Of a stretch of DNA of 6,190 nt, positions 1-6,173 are shown in pieces. A program made the translations under genes and the position numbers. Source of the DNA: Oxalobacteraceae bacterium (lineage in GTDB: Bacteria; Pseudomonadota; Gammaproteobacteria; Burkholderiales; Burkholderiaceae_D); NCBI GenBank assembly GCA_021151485.1, contig JAGKXB010000050.1, positions 1 to 6,190 on the forward strand. Direction: 5' to 3'. The notes beneath the pieces are model-generated. The model was not told where the DNA came from, ran no database searches, and saw only the letters and a program-made list of their open reading frames with translations. Numbering within the stretch: the first letter of the stretch is position 1; the number at the start of each line of letters is the position of its first letter.

Positions 1-645
1 GCCATTGGTCAGATCACTGATATTCAAATTTTAGGTGGTGCCGCAAACGCTGGTGTCCGCCTTTCCATCGCAGCAGGCAGTTTGCCTATGGACGATGTGC
101 GTTTAGGCGATTCGATTGCCATTAACGGCGCCTGCATGACCGTGGTGGAAAAAACTGCTCAAGGTTTTATCGTCGATGTGTCACGTGCCAGCTTGGATTG
201 CACCGTAGGATTGGATCACCTGCATGAAGTCAATCTCGAGAAAGCATTGACCCTAGCCGACAGGCTGGGCGGCCATTTGGTATCTGGTCACGTCGATGGC
301 TTGGGTGGAGTCCACAAATTCGCACCAGTGGGCGAGTCATGGGAGTTAGTCATTGATGCTCCGCAATCGTTGGCGAAATATCTGGCCTATAAGGCCTCTG
401 TCGTGGTGAATGGTGTCGCGCTGACTATCAATCACATCCTGGATATTGATGAATCCTCAACGTCGGAAAATGCAGTAAATGTGACCAATGCGGTTTGCCG
501 TTTCTCCATCAACATCATTCCCCACACCATGGCTGTTACTACGTTAAAACATCTGCAATCTGGCGATTTGGTCAATCTTGAAGTGGATTTGATTGCTCGT
601 TATGTGGAGCGGATGTTGTCTTTGTCTGTGACTGAAAATCATTGA
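1..645 (+). CDS. ribE: Riboflavin synthase alpha subunit, 5'-truncated by window edge
   Basis: This enzyme converts two molecules of 6,7-dimethyl-8-ribityllumazine into riboflavin plus the pyrimidinedione, the last step of riboflavin synthesis in the cytosol. The frame is open from base 1 with 214 codons before TGA at 643-645. The first visible residues (AIGQI) match the family just after its usual MFTGIV start, so only about six codons are missing. The two-barrel lumazine-binding architecture is visible as an internal repeat: INGACMTV near window residue 41 and VNGVALTI near 136. GGHLVSGHVDG (residues 90-100) carries the conserved histidines, and the tail LEVDLIARYVERML is typical. Residues 148-165 form a polar stretch absent from the E. 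coli protein, just before the FSINIIPHT strand. The TTG at 82 is not the start because homology runs through it. The E. coli name is ribC; ribE is the symbol common in other annotations. No second riboflavin gene is visible in the window. Confidence 0.96.
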   Translation, partial: AIGQITDIQILGGAANAGVRLSIAAGSLPMDDVRLGDSIAINGACMTVVEKTAQGFIVDVSRASLDCTVGLDHLHEVNLEKALTLADRLGGHLVSGHVDGLGGVHKFAPVGESWELVIDAPQSLAKYLAYKASVVVNGVALTINHILDIDESSTSENAVNVTNAVCRFSINIIPHTMAVTTLKHLQSGDLVNLEVDLIARYVERMLSLSVTENH

Positions 646-652
646 TTTTCAG
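632..652. repeat. Perfect 9-bp inverted repeat spanning the ribE stop codon
   Basis: The arms CTGAAAATC (632-640) and GATTTTCAG (644-652) are exact reverse complements around a 3-base loop, ATT. The ribE TGA (643-645) sits at the loop and the start of the second arm. The hairpin can form in transcripts of either strand, so it could mark the 3' ends of both ribE and the converging tRNA transcript. The arms are A/T-rich and no T-run follows on either strand, so it is not a canonical intrinsic terminator. The repeat is certain; the function is inferred. Confidence 0.8.
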
Positions 653-661
653 CCTCCATTA

Positions 662-690
662 ACGTATTTGTACTGAAGTTAATAATACGT
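662..690. repeat. 7-bp inverted repeat between ribE and the tRNA 3' end
   Basis: ACGTATT (662-668) pairs with AATACGT (684-690) across a 15-base loop. A competing pairing exists between ATTAAC (658-663) and GTTAAT (678-683), and it shares bases with the first, so the two stems exclude each other. The repeat starts 6 bases beyond the encoded CCA of the tRNA, placing it in the tRNA 3' trailer on the minus strand. It may help 3' processing or termination, but there is no T-run to support a classical terminator and chance is possible in such AT-rich DNA. Confidence 0.45.
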
Positions 691-695
691 CATCT

Positions 696-770
696 TGGTC
701 TCTCCGACAGGAATCGAACCTGTATCCCACGCTTAGGAGGCATGTGCACTATCCATTGTGCTACGGAGAG
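696..770 (-). tRNA. tRNA-Arg(CCT), CCA encoded
   Basis: Read on the minus strand, the sequence folds as a full cloverleaf. The acceptor stem CTCTCCG pairs exactly with CGGAGAG. The D stem is GCAC/GTGC. The anticodon stem CATGC/GCGTG has one T-G pair, and its 7-base loop CTCCTAA places anticodon CCT at plus-strand 735-737. The T stem ACAGG/CCTGT closes the loop TTCGATT. The discriminator is A (699) and CCA is encoded at 696-698. The CCT anticodon reads AGG, a rare arginine codon used only a few times in the neighbouring genes. The gene is convergent with ribE and divergent from uup. tRNA-Arg(CCT) genes are known integrase targets, but no duplicated 3' end of this tRNA is seen elsewhere in the window. 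Confidence 0.97.
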
Positions 771-806
771 GGTGACATTGGTGTTCAAAAATTAGAACGA
801 GCAGGC

Positions 807-835
807 ATTATAACTGAGCTTGGCGGCGGATAAAA
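807..835 (-). promoter_or_regulatory. Sigma-70-type promoter for tRNA-Arg(CCT)
   Basis: On the minus strand there is a perfect TATAAT -10 box (plus-strand 807-812), followed by a G/C-rich discriminator (GCCTGC), as is usual in stable-RNA promoters under stringent control. The -35 is weak: TTTTAT at 830-835 with 17-bp spacing. Transcription would begin near 800, giving a leader of about 30 bases before the mature tRNA. The -35 region sits in a small dyad, CGGAT/ATCCG (827-839). Confidence 0.6.
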
Positions 836-872
836 TCCGATTTCCATTCTAATGTTATCTGTTGTCGCGGCA

Positions 873-902
873 TAGACTTGCATCTTGGCATGCCCGTACA
901 AT
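873..902 (+). promoter_or_regulatory. Sigma-70-type promoter for uup
   Basis: TAGACT (873-878, four of six matches to TTGACA) and TACAAT (897-902, five of six to TATAAT) are separated by 18 bp. Transcription would start near 909, leaving a pyrimidine-rich leader of about 32 bases before the ATG at 941. The position of this promoter argues against the TTG at 878 as the uup start, since that codon overlaps the -35 box. It is divergent from the tRNA promoter within the same 170-base gap. Confidence 0.55.
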
Positions 903-917
903 GCGGGCTTTCTTTTT
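892..917 (+). terminator. Terminator-like hairpin with T-run, overlapping the uup -10 box
   Basis: GCCCGTA (892-898) pairs with TGCGGGC (902-908) around loop CAA, with five G/C pairs, one T-G and one A-T, and is followed directly by TTTCTTTTT (909-917). This has the form of an intrinsic terminator and would stop plus-strand read-through from ribE, which would otherwise run antisense through the tRNA into uup. The loop and upper stem coincide with the predicted uup -10 box, so RNA started at that promoter would not contain the hairpin. The stem is short, so it may be only a by-product of the promoter sequence. Confidence 0.4.
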
Positions 918-940
918 CCCCATCCAAATATTTAAATTTT

Positions 941-2854
941 ATGGCAGTCATTTCTCTTTCTGATGCACAACTGGCGTTCGGCCATGTTGCGTTGCTTGAT
1001 CACGCTGATTTTTCATTGGAAACAATGGAGCGCGTTGGTTTGATTGGACGTAACGGTACGGGCAAATCTTCTTTGTTAAAAATTATTGCCAAAACATCTA
1101 AGCTGGACGATGGTTTGCTGGTCATGCAGCAAGGAGTCAAGATTGCATATGTGGAGCAAGAGCCACAATTTTCGCCAGACATGTCGGTGTTTGATGCTGT
1201 TGCGGCAGGTATTGGGGATTTTCAAGCTTTGCTGAACGAATACGATGCATTAACCACGCAGTTTGGCGGTGACGATGATGACGCTTTGATGGACAGGATG
1301 CATGAAATCCAAGTCAAATTAGACGCCGCTGATGCTTGGAATATCAAGCATCGGGTGGAAACGACATTGGATCGGTTGAATTTGCAGGGAGCCGCTTTGA
1401 TGGGCGCCTTATCGGGTGGGATGCAAAAACGGGTGGCATTGGCTTGTGCACTGGTCAGTGCCCCGGATGTATTACTGTTGGATGAGCCGACTAACCATTT
1501 AGATTTTAGTTCGATTCTTTGGCTGGAAAATCTGCTGCGCGATTACAGAGGAAGTGTCCTGTTTATCACGCATGATCGTAGTTTTTTGGATAATGTGGCA
1601 ACCCGTATTATTGAGCTTGATCGTGGCAAATTGACCTCTTTTCCAGGTAATTTCAGTACTTATCAAACGCGTAAAGCAGAACAATTGGTGAACGAAGAAG
1701 TCGAAAATGCCAAGTTTGATAAATTTTTAGCACAAGAAGAAGTGTGGATACGTAAAGGCGTTAAAGCCAGGCGCGTGCGTGATGAAGGACGTGTTAAAAG
1801 ATTAGAAGCGTTGCGTGTCGAACGTGCTCAGCGTCGTGAGCGACAAGGCCAAGTCAAACTGGATGTGTCTGCGGGAGAGCGTTCAGGCAAGATCGTCGCT
1901 GAACTGGAAAATGTCAGTAAGCATTATGGGGAAAAGAAGATTGTGCAGAACTTTACCGCCACGATTTTACGTGGCGACAAAGTTGGTTTGATCGGCACCA
2001 ATGGGGCAGGGAAGACTACGTTACTGAAGTTAATTTTAGGGCAAGAGCAAGCGGATGCCGGCACAATCAAGTTAGGCACCAAGTTGCAAATTGCGTATTT
2101 TGATCAAATGCGTATGCAATTGAATGAGGAAGCCAATTTGCTGGATACCATTTCTCCTGGAAGTGATTGGGTGGAGGTCAACGGTCAGCGTAAGCATGTG
2201 ATGACTTATTTGAATGACTTTTTATTTGCGCCAGAACGCGCTCGCTCGCCAGTGAAATCGCTTTCGGGTGGTGAACGTAATCGTTTGTTGCTAGCACGCT
2301 TATTTGCTAAACCTGCCAACGTGTTGGTGTTGGATGAGCCAACGAATGATCTGGATATCGAAACGCTGGAGTTACTAGAGGAGTTATTGGAAGAGTATGA
2401 AGGCACCGTGTTTTTGGTGAGCCATGATCGTACCTTTTTGGACAACGTAGTCACTCAAGTGATTGTTTCGGAAGGGAATGGTGCATGGCGCGAATATGTC
2501 GGTGGTTATACAGATTGGGAGCGGATGCGCCCAACGAATACTGTACAAGTAAGTGCTACTCAGGGAACGGTAAAGACGCCAACACAAATATCAACATCAA
2601 CTAAGACAGCAACGACAATCAAACAAAAAAAGTTGAGTTATAAAGAGCAGCAAGAGCTTGTGCAATTGCCAGTATTGATCGCCAATTTGGAGGCAGAGCA
2701 AAAGGCGATTTCTGACAAGTTATCCGATCCAGATTTGTATAAAAATCAAGCTAATGAAGTTAAACAACTTCAATCTCGATTTGCTGAAATTGATTTGTTG
2801 TTATTGGAAAATTTAGAGAAATGGGAGTTAATTGAAGCGCGTGGCAAAGATTAG
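941..2854 (+). CDS. uup: ABC-F family ATPase Uup
   Basis: Soluble ABC-F protein of 637 residues, close to E. coli Uup (about 635). Family members act on ribosomes or nucleic acid; E. coli Uup is linked to ribosome function and to suppression of transposon precise excision. Two complete ATPase cassettes are visible. The first has Walker A GRNGTGKSS (36-44), LSGG (157-160), Walker B with LLLDEPTNHLD (178-188) and ITHDR (209-213). The second has GTNGAGKTT (352-360), LSGGE (441-445), LVLDEPTNDLD (462-472) and SHDR (494-497). The linker motif EVWIRKGVKARR (267-278) is characteristic of Uup. A Thr/Lys-rich stretch (about 531-565) leads to a charged, probably coiled-coil C-terminal domain (about 566-637), the DNA-binding region in E. 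coli Uup. The ATG at 941 is chosen because homology starts there and upstream TTG (878) and ATG (890) overlap the promoter. No Shine-Dalgarno is seen; the leader is pyrimidine- then AT-rich. Confidence 0.96.
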   Translation: MAVISLSDAQLAFGHVALLDHADFSLETMERVGLIGRNGTGKSSLLKIIAKTSKLDDGLLVMQQGVKIAYVEQEPQFSPDMSVFDAVAAGIGDFQALLNEYDALTTQFGGDDDDALMDRMHEIQVKLDAADAWNIKHRVETTLDRLNLQGAALMGALSGGMQKRVALACALVSAPDVLLLDEPTNHLDFSSILWLENLLRDYRGSVLFITHDRSFLDNVATRIIELDRGKLTSFPGNFSTYQTRKAEQLVNEEVENAKFDKFLAQEEVWIRKGVKARRVRDEGRVKRLEALRVERAQRRERQGQVKLDVSAGERSGKIVAELENVSKHYGEKKIVQNFTATILRGDKVGLIGTNGAGKTTLLKLILGQEQADAGTIKLGTKLQIAYFDQMRMQLNEEANLLDTISPGSDWVEVNGQRKHVMTYLNDFLFAPERARSPVKSLSGGERNRLLLARLFAKPANVLVLDEPTNDLDIETLELLEELLEEYEGTVFLVSHDRTFLDNVVTQVIVSEGNGAWREYVGGYTDWERMRPTNTVQVSATQGTVKTPTQISTSTKTATTIKQKKLSYKEQQELVQLPVLIANLEAEQKAISDKLSDPDLYKNQANEVKQLQSRFAEIDLLLLENLEKWELIEARGKD

Positions 2855-2912
2855 TCGTATTGGTTTACATGATTGAGCATCCTTTTTATATTTCCTTTGA
2901 TAAATATTTTTC

Positions 2913-2941
2913 TTGACTATATAAACAGTTTTTTGGATACT
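2913..2941 (+). promoter_or_regulatory. Sigma-70-type promoter candidate for the TAXI/secretin pair
   Basis: TTGACT (2913-2918, five of six to consensus) and GATACT (2936-2941, four of six) are separated by 17 bp. Transcription would start near 2948, giving a leader of about 39 bases to the ATG at 2987. It is the only good promoter match in the 132-base gap after uup. No convincing intrinsic terminator for uup is seen in 2855-2912, so read-through from uup is also possible. Confidence 0.5.
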
Positions 2942-2955
2942 TTTGGGCAAGATGT

Positions 2956-2974
2956 TCGATAATAAATCGATAAT
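2956..2974. repeat. 8-bp direct repeat with 11-bp period in the TAXI leader
   Basis: TCGATAAT occurs at 2956-2963 and again at 2967-2974, about one helical turn apart. It lies between the predicted transcription start (about 2948) and the ATG at 2987. Such spacing suits a protein binding two sites on one DNA face, or the repeat could act in the mRNA leader. The second copy overlaps the weak TGAG ribosome-binding candidate (2974-2977). The repeat is plain to see; a regulatory role is a guess. Confidence 0.5.
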
Positions 2975-2986
2975 GAGATTGTCAAT

Positions 2987-4015
2987 ATGATTGAATGTAT
3001 CAAAACTAGATTGAATTTCAAAAAGAAATTTTATCGTTATGGTTTTCCTTTTGCTGCCTTGCTTTCTTTGTGTACTCCTCCTGTCGTGGCGGGGGGCGAG
3101 GAGGATTTTCGTGACAAGTTAATTTCATTGGGCACAGCATCGGCTAGTGGTAGTTTTTATCCTATTGGTTCTAAAATTTGTGCACTGGTCAATCAAGAGA
3201 GAAGAACGAGTTTGTTGCGTTGTGTGGCATATCGCACAGTGGGTGCCGAATACAATCCCAAAGCAGTGTCTCATGGTGAGTTGACAATGGGAATGACTGG
3301 TTCTGATATCGCTTATGCAGAATCTATGGTCAAAAATAATGACGCTGATCCAAATAACGATCTGCGTGCTGTGATGTCTTTGTATGCCACACCAGTTCTT
3401 ATTATTGCTAGGCGTGAAGCAAAAATAGTCGACACGTCGCAGTTAGCTGGCCATGCTATCAATTTGGGTAATCGTGGCTCTGGGCAGCGTACCATCGTTG
3501 AAGGATTGTTGAAGAATTTAGGATTGAAAGAAAGCGATTTTTCGTCCGTTAGTCAATTGGGAACCGCGCAAGTAACGGATGCTTTTTGTAAGGGTAAAGT
3601 CGATATCGTAGTTCAAGCTTTGGGGAATGGGGCGCCTTTTTATCGACGTTTGATAGAAGAGTGTGGTGGCCGTATTGTTCCTATTTCTGAATCCTTGATA
3701 AATAAAGTTATTACAGCGAATCCACTAATGACGCGTCTTTCTATACCTGGTGGAACGTATTTTGGTCATCCTGATAACATTGTGTCTTTTGGATATAAAG
3801 CAATACTTGTGACACGTAAAAACGTGAGTGATGAGTCTATTTCTCGTTTTGTATCTATTGTCATGAGTAAGCTTGACGAATTAAAAAAATTTGATCCTGC
3901 GTTACGTGATTTGAGTAAAGACGACATGTTTAAAGATGGCATCACCATTCCTTTACATTCTGGTGTACTTAAATATTTACAAAATAGAAGCTTGGTTCTG
4001 CCTTATGTTGATTAA
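2987..4015 (+). CDS. TAXI-family periplasmic solute-binding protein (TRAP-type), orphan
   Basis: Exported binding protein of 342 residues. TAXI proteins normally capture small, often carboxylate, ligands in the periplasm for a TRAP transporter with fused DctQM-type membrane subunits; none is visible here. An N-terminal signal peptide is clear: basic FKKKFYR (11-17), hydrophobic core to about 29, and a probable cut after VVA (A35). Family marks are LGTASASGSFYPIG (48-61), the glycine-rich NLGNRGSGQRT (159-169) expected near the ligand pocket, LKNLGL (175-180), and the C-terminal IPLHSGVLKYLQ (321-332), which resembles the family's usual HPGA..YY ending. Length is normal for the family. The start is secure because an in-frame TAA lies at 2963-2965 with no other ATG, GTG or TTG between. 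The ribosome-binding site is weak (TGAG, 2974-2977). C29 lacks a proper lipobox, so it is probably not a lipoprotein. The ligand cannot be told. The secretin gene follows closely, suggesting an envelope role tied to it. Confidence 0.85.
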   Translation: MIECIKTRLNFKKKFYRYGFPFAALLSLCTPPVVAGGEEDFRDKLISLGTASASGSFYPIGSKICALVNQERRTSLLRCVAYRTVGAEYNPKAVSHGELTMGMTGSDIAYAESMVKNNDADPNNDLRAVMSLYATPVLIIARREAKIVDTSQLAGHAINLGNRGSGQRTIVEGLLKNLGLKESDFSSVSQLGTAQVTDAFCKGKVDIVVQALGNGAPFYRRLIEECGGRIVPISESLINKVITANPLMTRLSIPGGTYFGHPDNIVSFGYKAILVTRKNVSDESISRFVSIVMSKLDELKKFDPALRDLSKDDMFKDGITIPLHSGVLKYLQNRSLVLPYVD

Positions 4016-4049
4016 TTCAATTAAATCTGTTTGTGTCGATAAGTCATTA

Positions 4050-6173
4050 ATGCGTATATTGCCCAAAAAATCTGCTTTGCAACTTGCGGTAGCAACTGCA
4101 GTATTGATTTTTACACAAATTCCTGTATCTGCCGCCTCTAATTGGTCTTTTGATTCAGACTCAAATTTGGGTATTGGTACTGTGCGTCCTTTTGGTGTAG
4201 ATCTTTCTAAATTATTAGCTTCGGTACCTAAAGATCGCGTTAATAGCGAACATAAGGTTAAAGCGATAAAAGCAATTGAATTGGCAAGTCAGGGTCGTCT
4301 TGAAGAGGGTTCATCGCAAATGAATGCGGCTCTTCAGTTAGATCCAACTAATTCGTATTTGCAATTTTTTAATGCATTTATCTATCATTTGATGGCTCAA
4401 AGTGGTGATGCACAGATGTTAGATTTGGCAGAGCAAGGCTATGGTTTATCAATCAAATTTGATCAATCTAATTGGATTGCACATTATTTCTTGGGATTGC
4501 TGCATTTTGAAAAGCGTAATTATCGTGCGGCCAAGAAAGAATTAGCTGAAGTGTTGCTGTTTCGAGAGGATGATGAAGAGGTACTGTTTCGTATGGTTGC
4601 AGCCTCTTATTATTCTGGTGATCCTGTGACTGCAGCGGTGTGTATTGATCGTTTGCGTCGTTTAAATCACAATGATCCGCAAATTTTACGTTTGTCTGCA
4701 ATTATTTATGCTGCACTTGGTCGACCTAATGAGGCGCAAAATTCGCTTTCTTTGTACCAAGCGACGAATCCTGACCCCGATGAGTTTAAGCGTACCAAAG
4801 AGCGTGTTCGTCATTGGGCAGTTGTACGTGGAGAGTCAAAGTCTCAGGAGGATTCGACGGTTTTGATGACGAGTAAAGTGCCTTTGTCTGTGCCAAGGTT
4901 TATTAAAACACAAATGCCTGTGGATGCTAATAGTGTGGCGGTAGATGGTGTGCCTTCGAGTAGTGATACCCCGTCGGATGGTAGTGGGATTCAGTCGGAT
5001 TCTGGTGTTGCTGCAGTGCAAAATGATAGTGCAGCACTAGCTGTTATGACGCAAGCTGTGCCAGCACCAGCACCAGCACCAGCACCAGCACCAGCACCAG
5101 CACCAGCACCAGCACCAATACCGCAGGCTATTGTGCCTTCAACAAATACGATGGCTACAACCAATGACACGGCGTCTGGGACAAAACTTCCCAATGATCA
5201 GCGCATGGTTTTGGTTGATGTTGTTATCATGAAAACAGAGGACACGCTTGGGACTCGCAAGGGAGTAAATTTGCTAAGTGCATTGACACTGCAATTTGGT
5301 ACTAAAGATGGTGTTGCTGGTTTTTCCAAGACTTTTACTTCTACATCAACCGGTGATAGTAGCAGTGAAAGTAGTGTTTTGACGCGTGCTATTAATATTC
5401 CTGCCCTGACTTACTCCTTAAATATCGCCAATTCCAATAGTAATCTGAATGAAGTATTAGCGCGACCAACACTGGCAGCATTGCATGGTGTTAAATCTGA
5501 GTTTTTTTCTGGCTCACAGTTAAGCGCTGCTGTGGTGTCTTCTGGAACATCTGGTGGTAATCCCGTTGCAATTGAAAAAGAAATCGGCGTTAAGTTGGGA
5601 ATCACGCCGACTTTTATGGACGGTGGAAAAATAAAGTTGGTTGTCGATGCACAACGTACTTATCTAAAGGCCCCTAGCCCAGACGTTCAGTTTACCTACA
5701 AAATTGATATGTCTAAAATTATGGTCAATGCTAATGTGGTCATGAATTTTGGTGAGACTCTAGTGCTAGGTGGGTTAAGTGAAAAAGAGGTTTCCAGAGT
5801 ACGTGATGGCGTCCCGGGTTTGCAAAGTATTCCTGGTGTACAGTATTTATTTTCGAACCAAAACACATCTGATTTTCAGCGTTCAGTGTTAATGCTGATT
5901 ACGCCAAGAATGCCTCAGTACACTTATCGCTCTGATGAAGTAATTGCAAGTGAGGGAGAGGCTGGTGATGATTCTGCAAGCATGAAAGAGCTGCGGGCAC
6001 GTTATGGCGATTGGTTTAAACCTTATCCAAATATGGCTTCGGTATTTAACCATTTAAATGTCTCTTCAATTTACCGTGAATTTAGAACTGGCGATGTCAC
6101 ATTGGAAAAATGGGATAGGCAGGAGACTGCACTTGATCGTCTAAAAATGGCGCTTAATTTCCTTGTTTATTAA
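4050..6173 (+). CDS. Secretin-family outer-membrane protein with N-terminal TPR array and (PA)9 linker
   Basis: Exported 707-residue protein. A signal peptide (basic MRILPKK, core LAVATAVLIF, cut near VSA-A, about residue 28) is followed by about five TPR-like helical pairs (68-245; for example WIAHYFLGLLHFEKRNYRAA at 142-161). Next come an acidic/Ser-rich low-complexity region (262-337), (PA)9 (338-355) and a secretin domain (about 386-620). Secretin marks are MVLVDVVIMKTED (386-398), LARPTLAALHG (470-480), IGVKLGITPTF, GETLVLGGL (568-576), VPGLQSIPGVQYLF (588-601) and LMLITPR (614-620). Secretins form gated outer-membrane rings for type II/III secretion, type IV pili and phage. The usual STN/NHN/BON N-domains are not seen; TPRs take their place. 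An 87-residue tail (621-707) follows the secretin core. ATG 4050 is chosen because it gives a standard signal peptide; ATG 4005 is in frame and would overlap the TAXI gene by 11 bases. No strong Shine-Dalgarno precedes either. Which machine it serves cannot be told here. Confidence 0.88.
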   Translation: MRILPKKSALQLAVATAVLIFTQIPVSAASNWSFDSDSNLGIGTVRPFGVDLSKLLASVPKDRVNSEHKVKAIKAIELASQGRLEEGSSQMNAALQLDPTNSYLQFFNAFIYHLMAQSGDAQMLDLAEQGYGLSIKFDQSNWIAHYFLGLLHFEKRNYRAAKKELAEVLLFREDDEEVLFRMVAASYYSGDPVTAAVCIDRLRRLNHNDPQILRLSAIIYAALGRPNEAQNSLSLYQATNPDPDEFKRTKERVRHWAVVRGESKSQEDSTVLMTSKVPLSVPRFIKTQMPVDANSVAVDGVPSSSDTPSDGSGIQSDSGVAAVQNDSAALAVMTQAVPAPAPAPAPAPAPAPAPAPIPQAIVPSTNTMATTNDTASGTKLPNDQRMVLVDVVIMKTEDTLGTRKGVNLLSALTLQFGTKDGVAGFSKTFTSTSTGDSSSESSVLTRAINIPALTYSLNIANSNSNLNEVLARPTLAALHGVKSEFFSGSQLSAAVVSSGTSGGNPVAIEKEIGVKLGITPTFMDGGKIKLVVDAQRTYLKAPSPDVQFTYKIDMSKIMVNANVVMNFGETLVLGGLSEKEVSRVRDGVPGLQSIPGVQYLFSNQNTSDFQRSVLMLITPRMPQYTYRSDEVIASEGEAGDDSASMKELRARYGDWFKPYPNMASVFNHLNVSSIYREFRTGDVTLEKWDRQETALDRLKMALNFLVY
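5061..5114 (+). repeat. Hexanucleotide tandem repeat (CCAGCA)9 encoding a Pro-Ala linker
   Basis: Nine perfect copies of CCAGCA run in frame inside the secretin gene, followed by one diverged unit, CCAATA (5115-5120). They encode (PA)9 at residues 338-355, between the TPR/low-complexity part and the secretin domain. Pro-Ala tracts are stiff, extended spacers, as in TonB. Perfect identity at the DNA level indicates recent slippage. Because the unit is six bases, a change in copy number alters linker length without breaking the frame. Confidence 0.95.

Noticed and set aside
696..770. Integrated element using the tRNA-Arg(CCT) 3' end
   Set aside because: No integrase gene and no second copy of the tRNA 3' sequence are visible in the window, and the 3' side leads straight into ribE.
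878..940. Extended uup start at TTG 878 or ATG 890
   Set aside because: These codons fall in the promoter -35/spacer and the added residues (MHLGMPVQC onward) do not look like Uup; the family N-terminus begins at ATG 941.
2855..2912. Intrinsic terminator after uup
   Set aside because: T-rich runs are present but no G/C stem precedes them; only the short AAATATTT palindrome is seen.
3071..3073. Lipoprotein signal at Cys29 of the TAXI protein
   Set aside because: The residues before the cysteine are LSL; a lipobox needs a small residue at -1, and a normal cleavage site (VVA) follows.
3936..4049. Extended secretin starts at ATG 3936 or 4005
   Set aside because: ATG 3936 lies 80 bases inside the TAXI gene and puts foreign residues before the signal peptide. 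ATG 4005 remains possible but makes the signal peptide's N-region unusually long.
5061..5120. CRISPR-like or satellite array
   Set aside because: The units are six bases with no spacers and read as Pro-Ala codons in frame, so it is a coding microsatellite.
4991..5194. Minus-strand open frame with a Gly-Ala repeat opposite the secretin gene
   Set aside because: It is the antisense reading of the CCAGCA repeat within a well-supported gene; no ribosome-binding site or family resemblance is seen.
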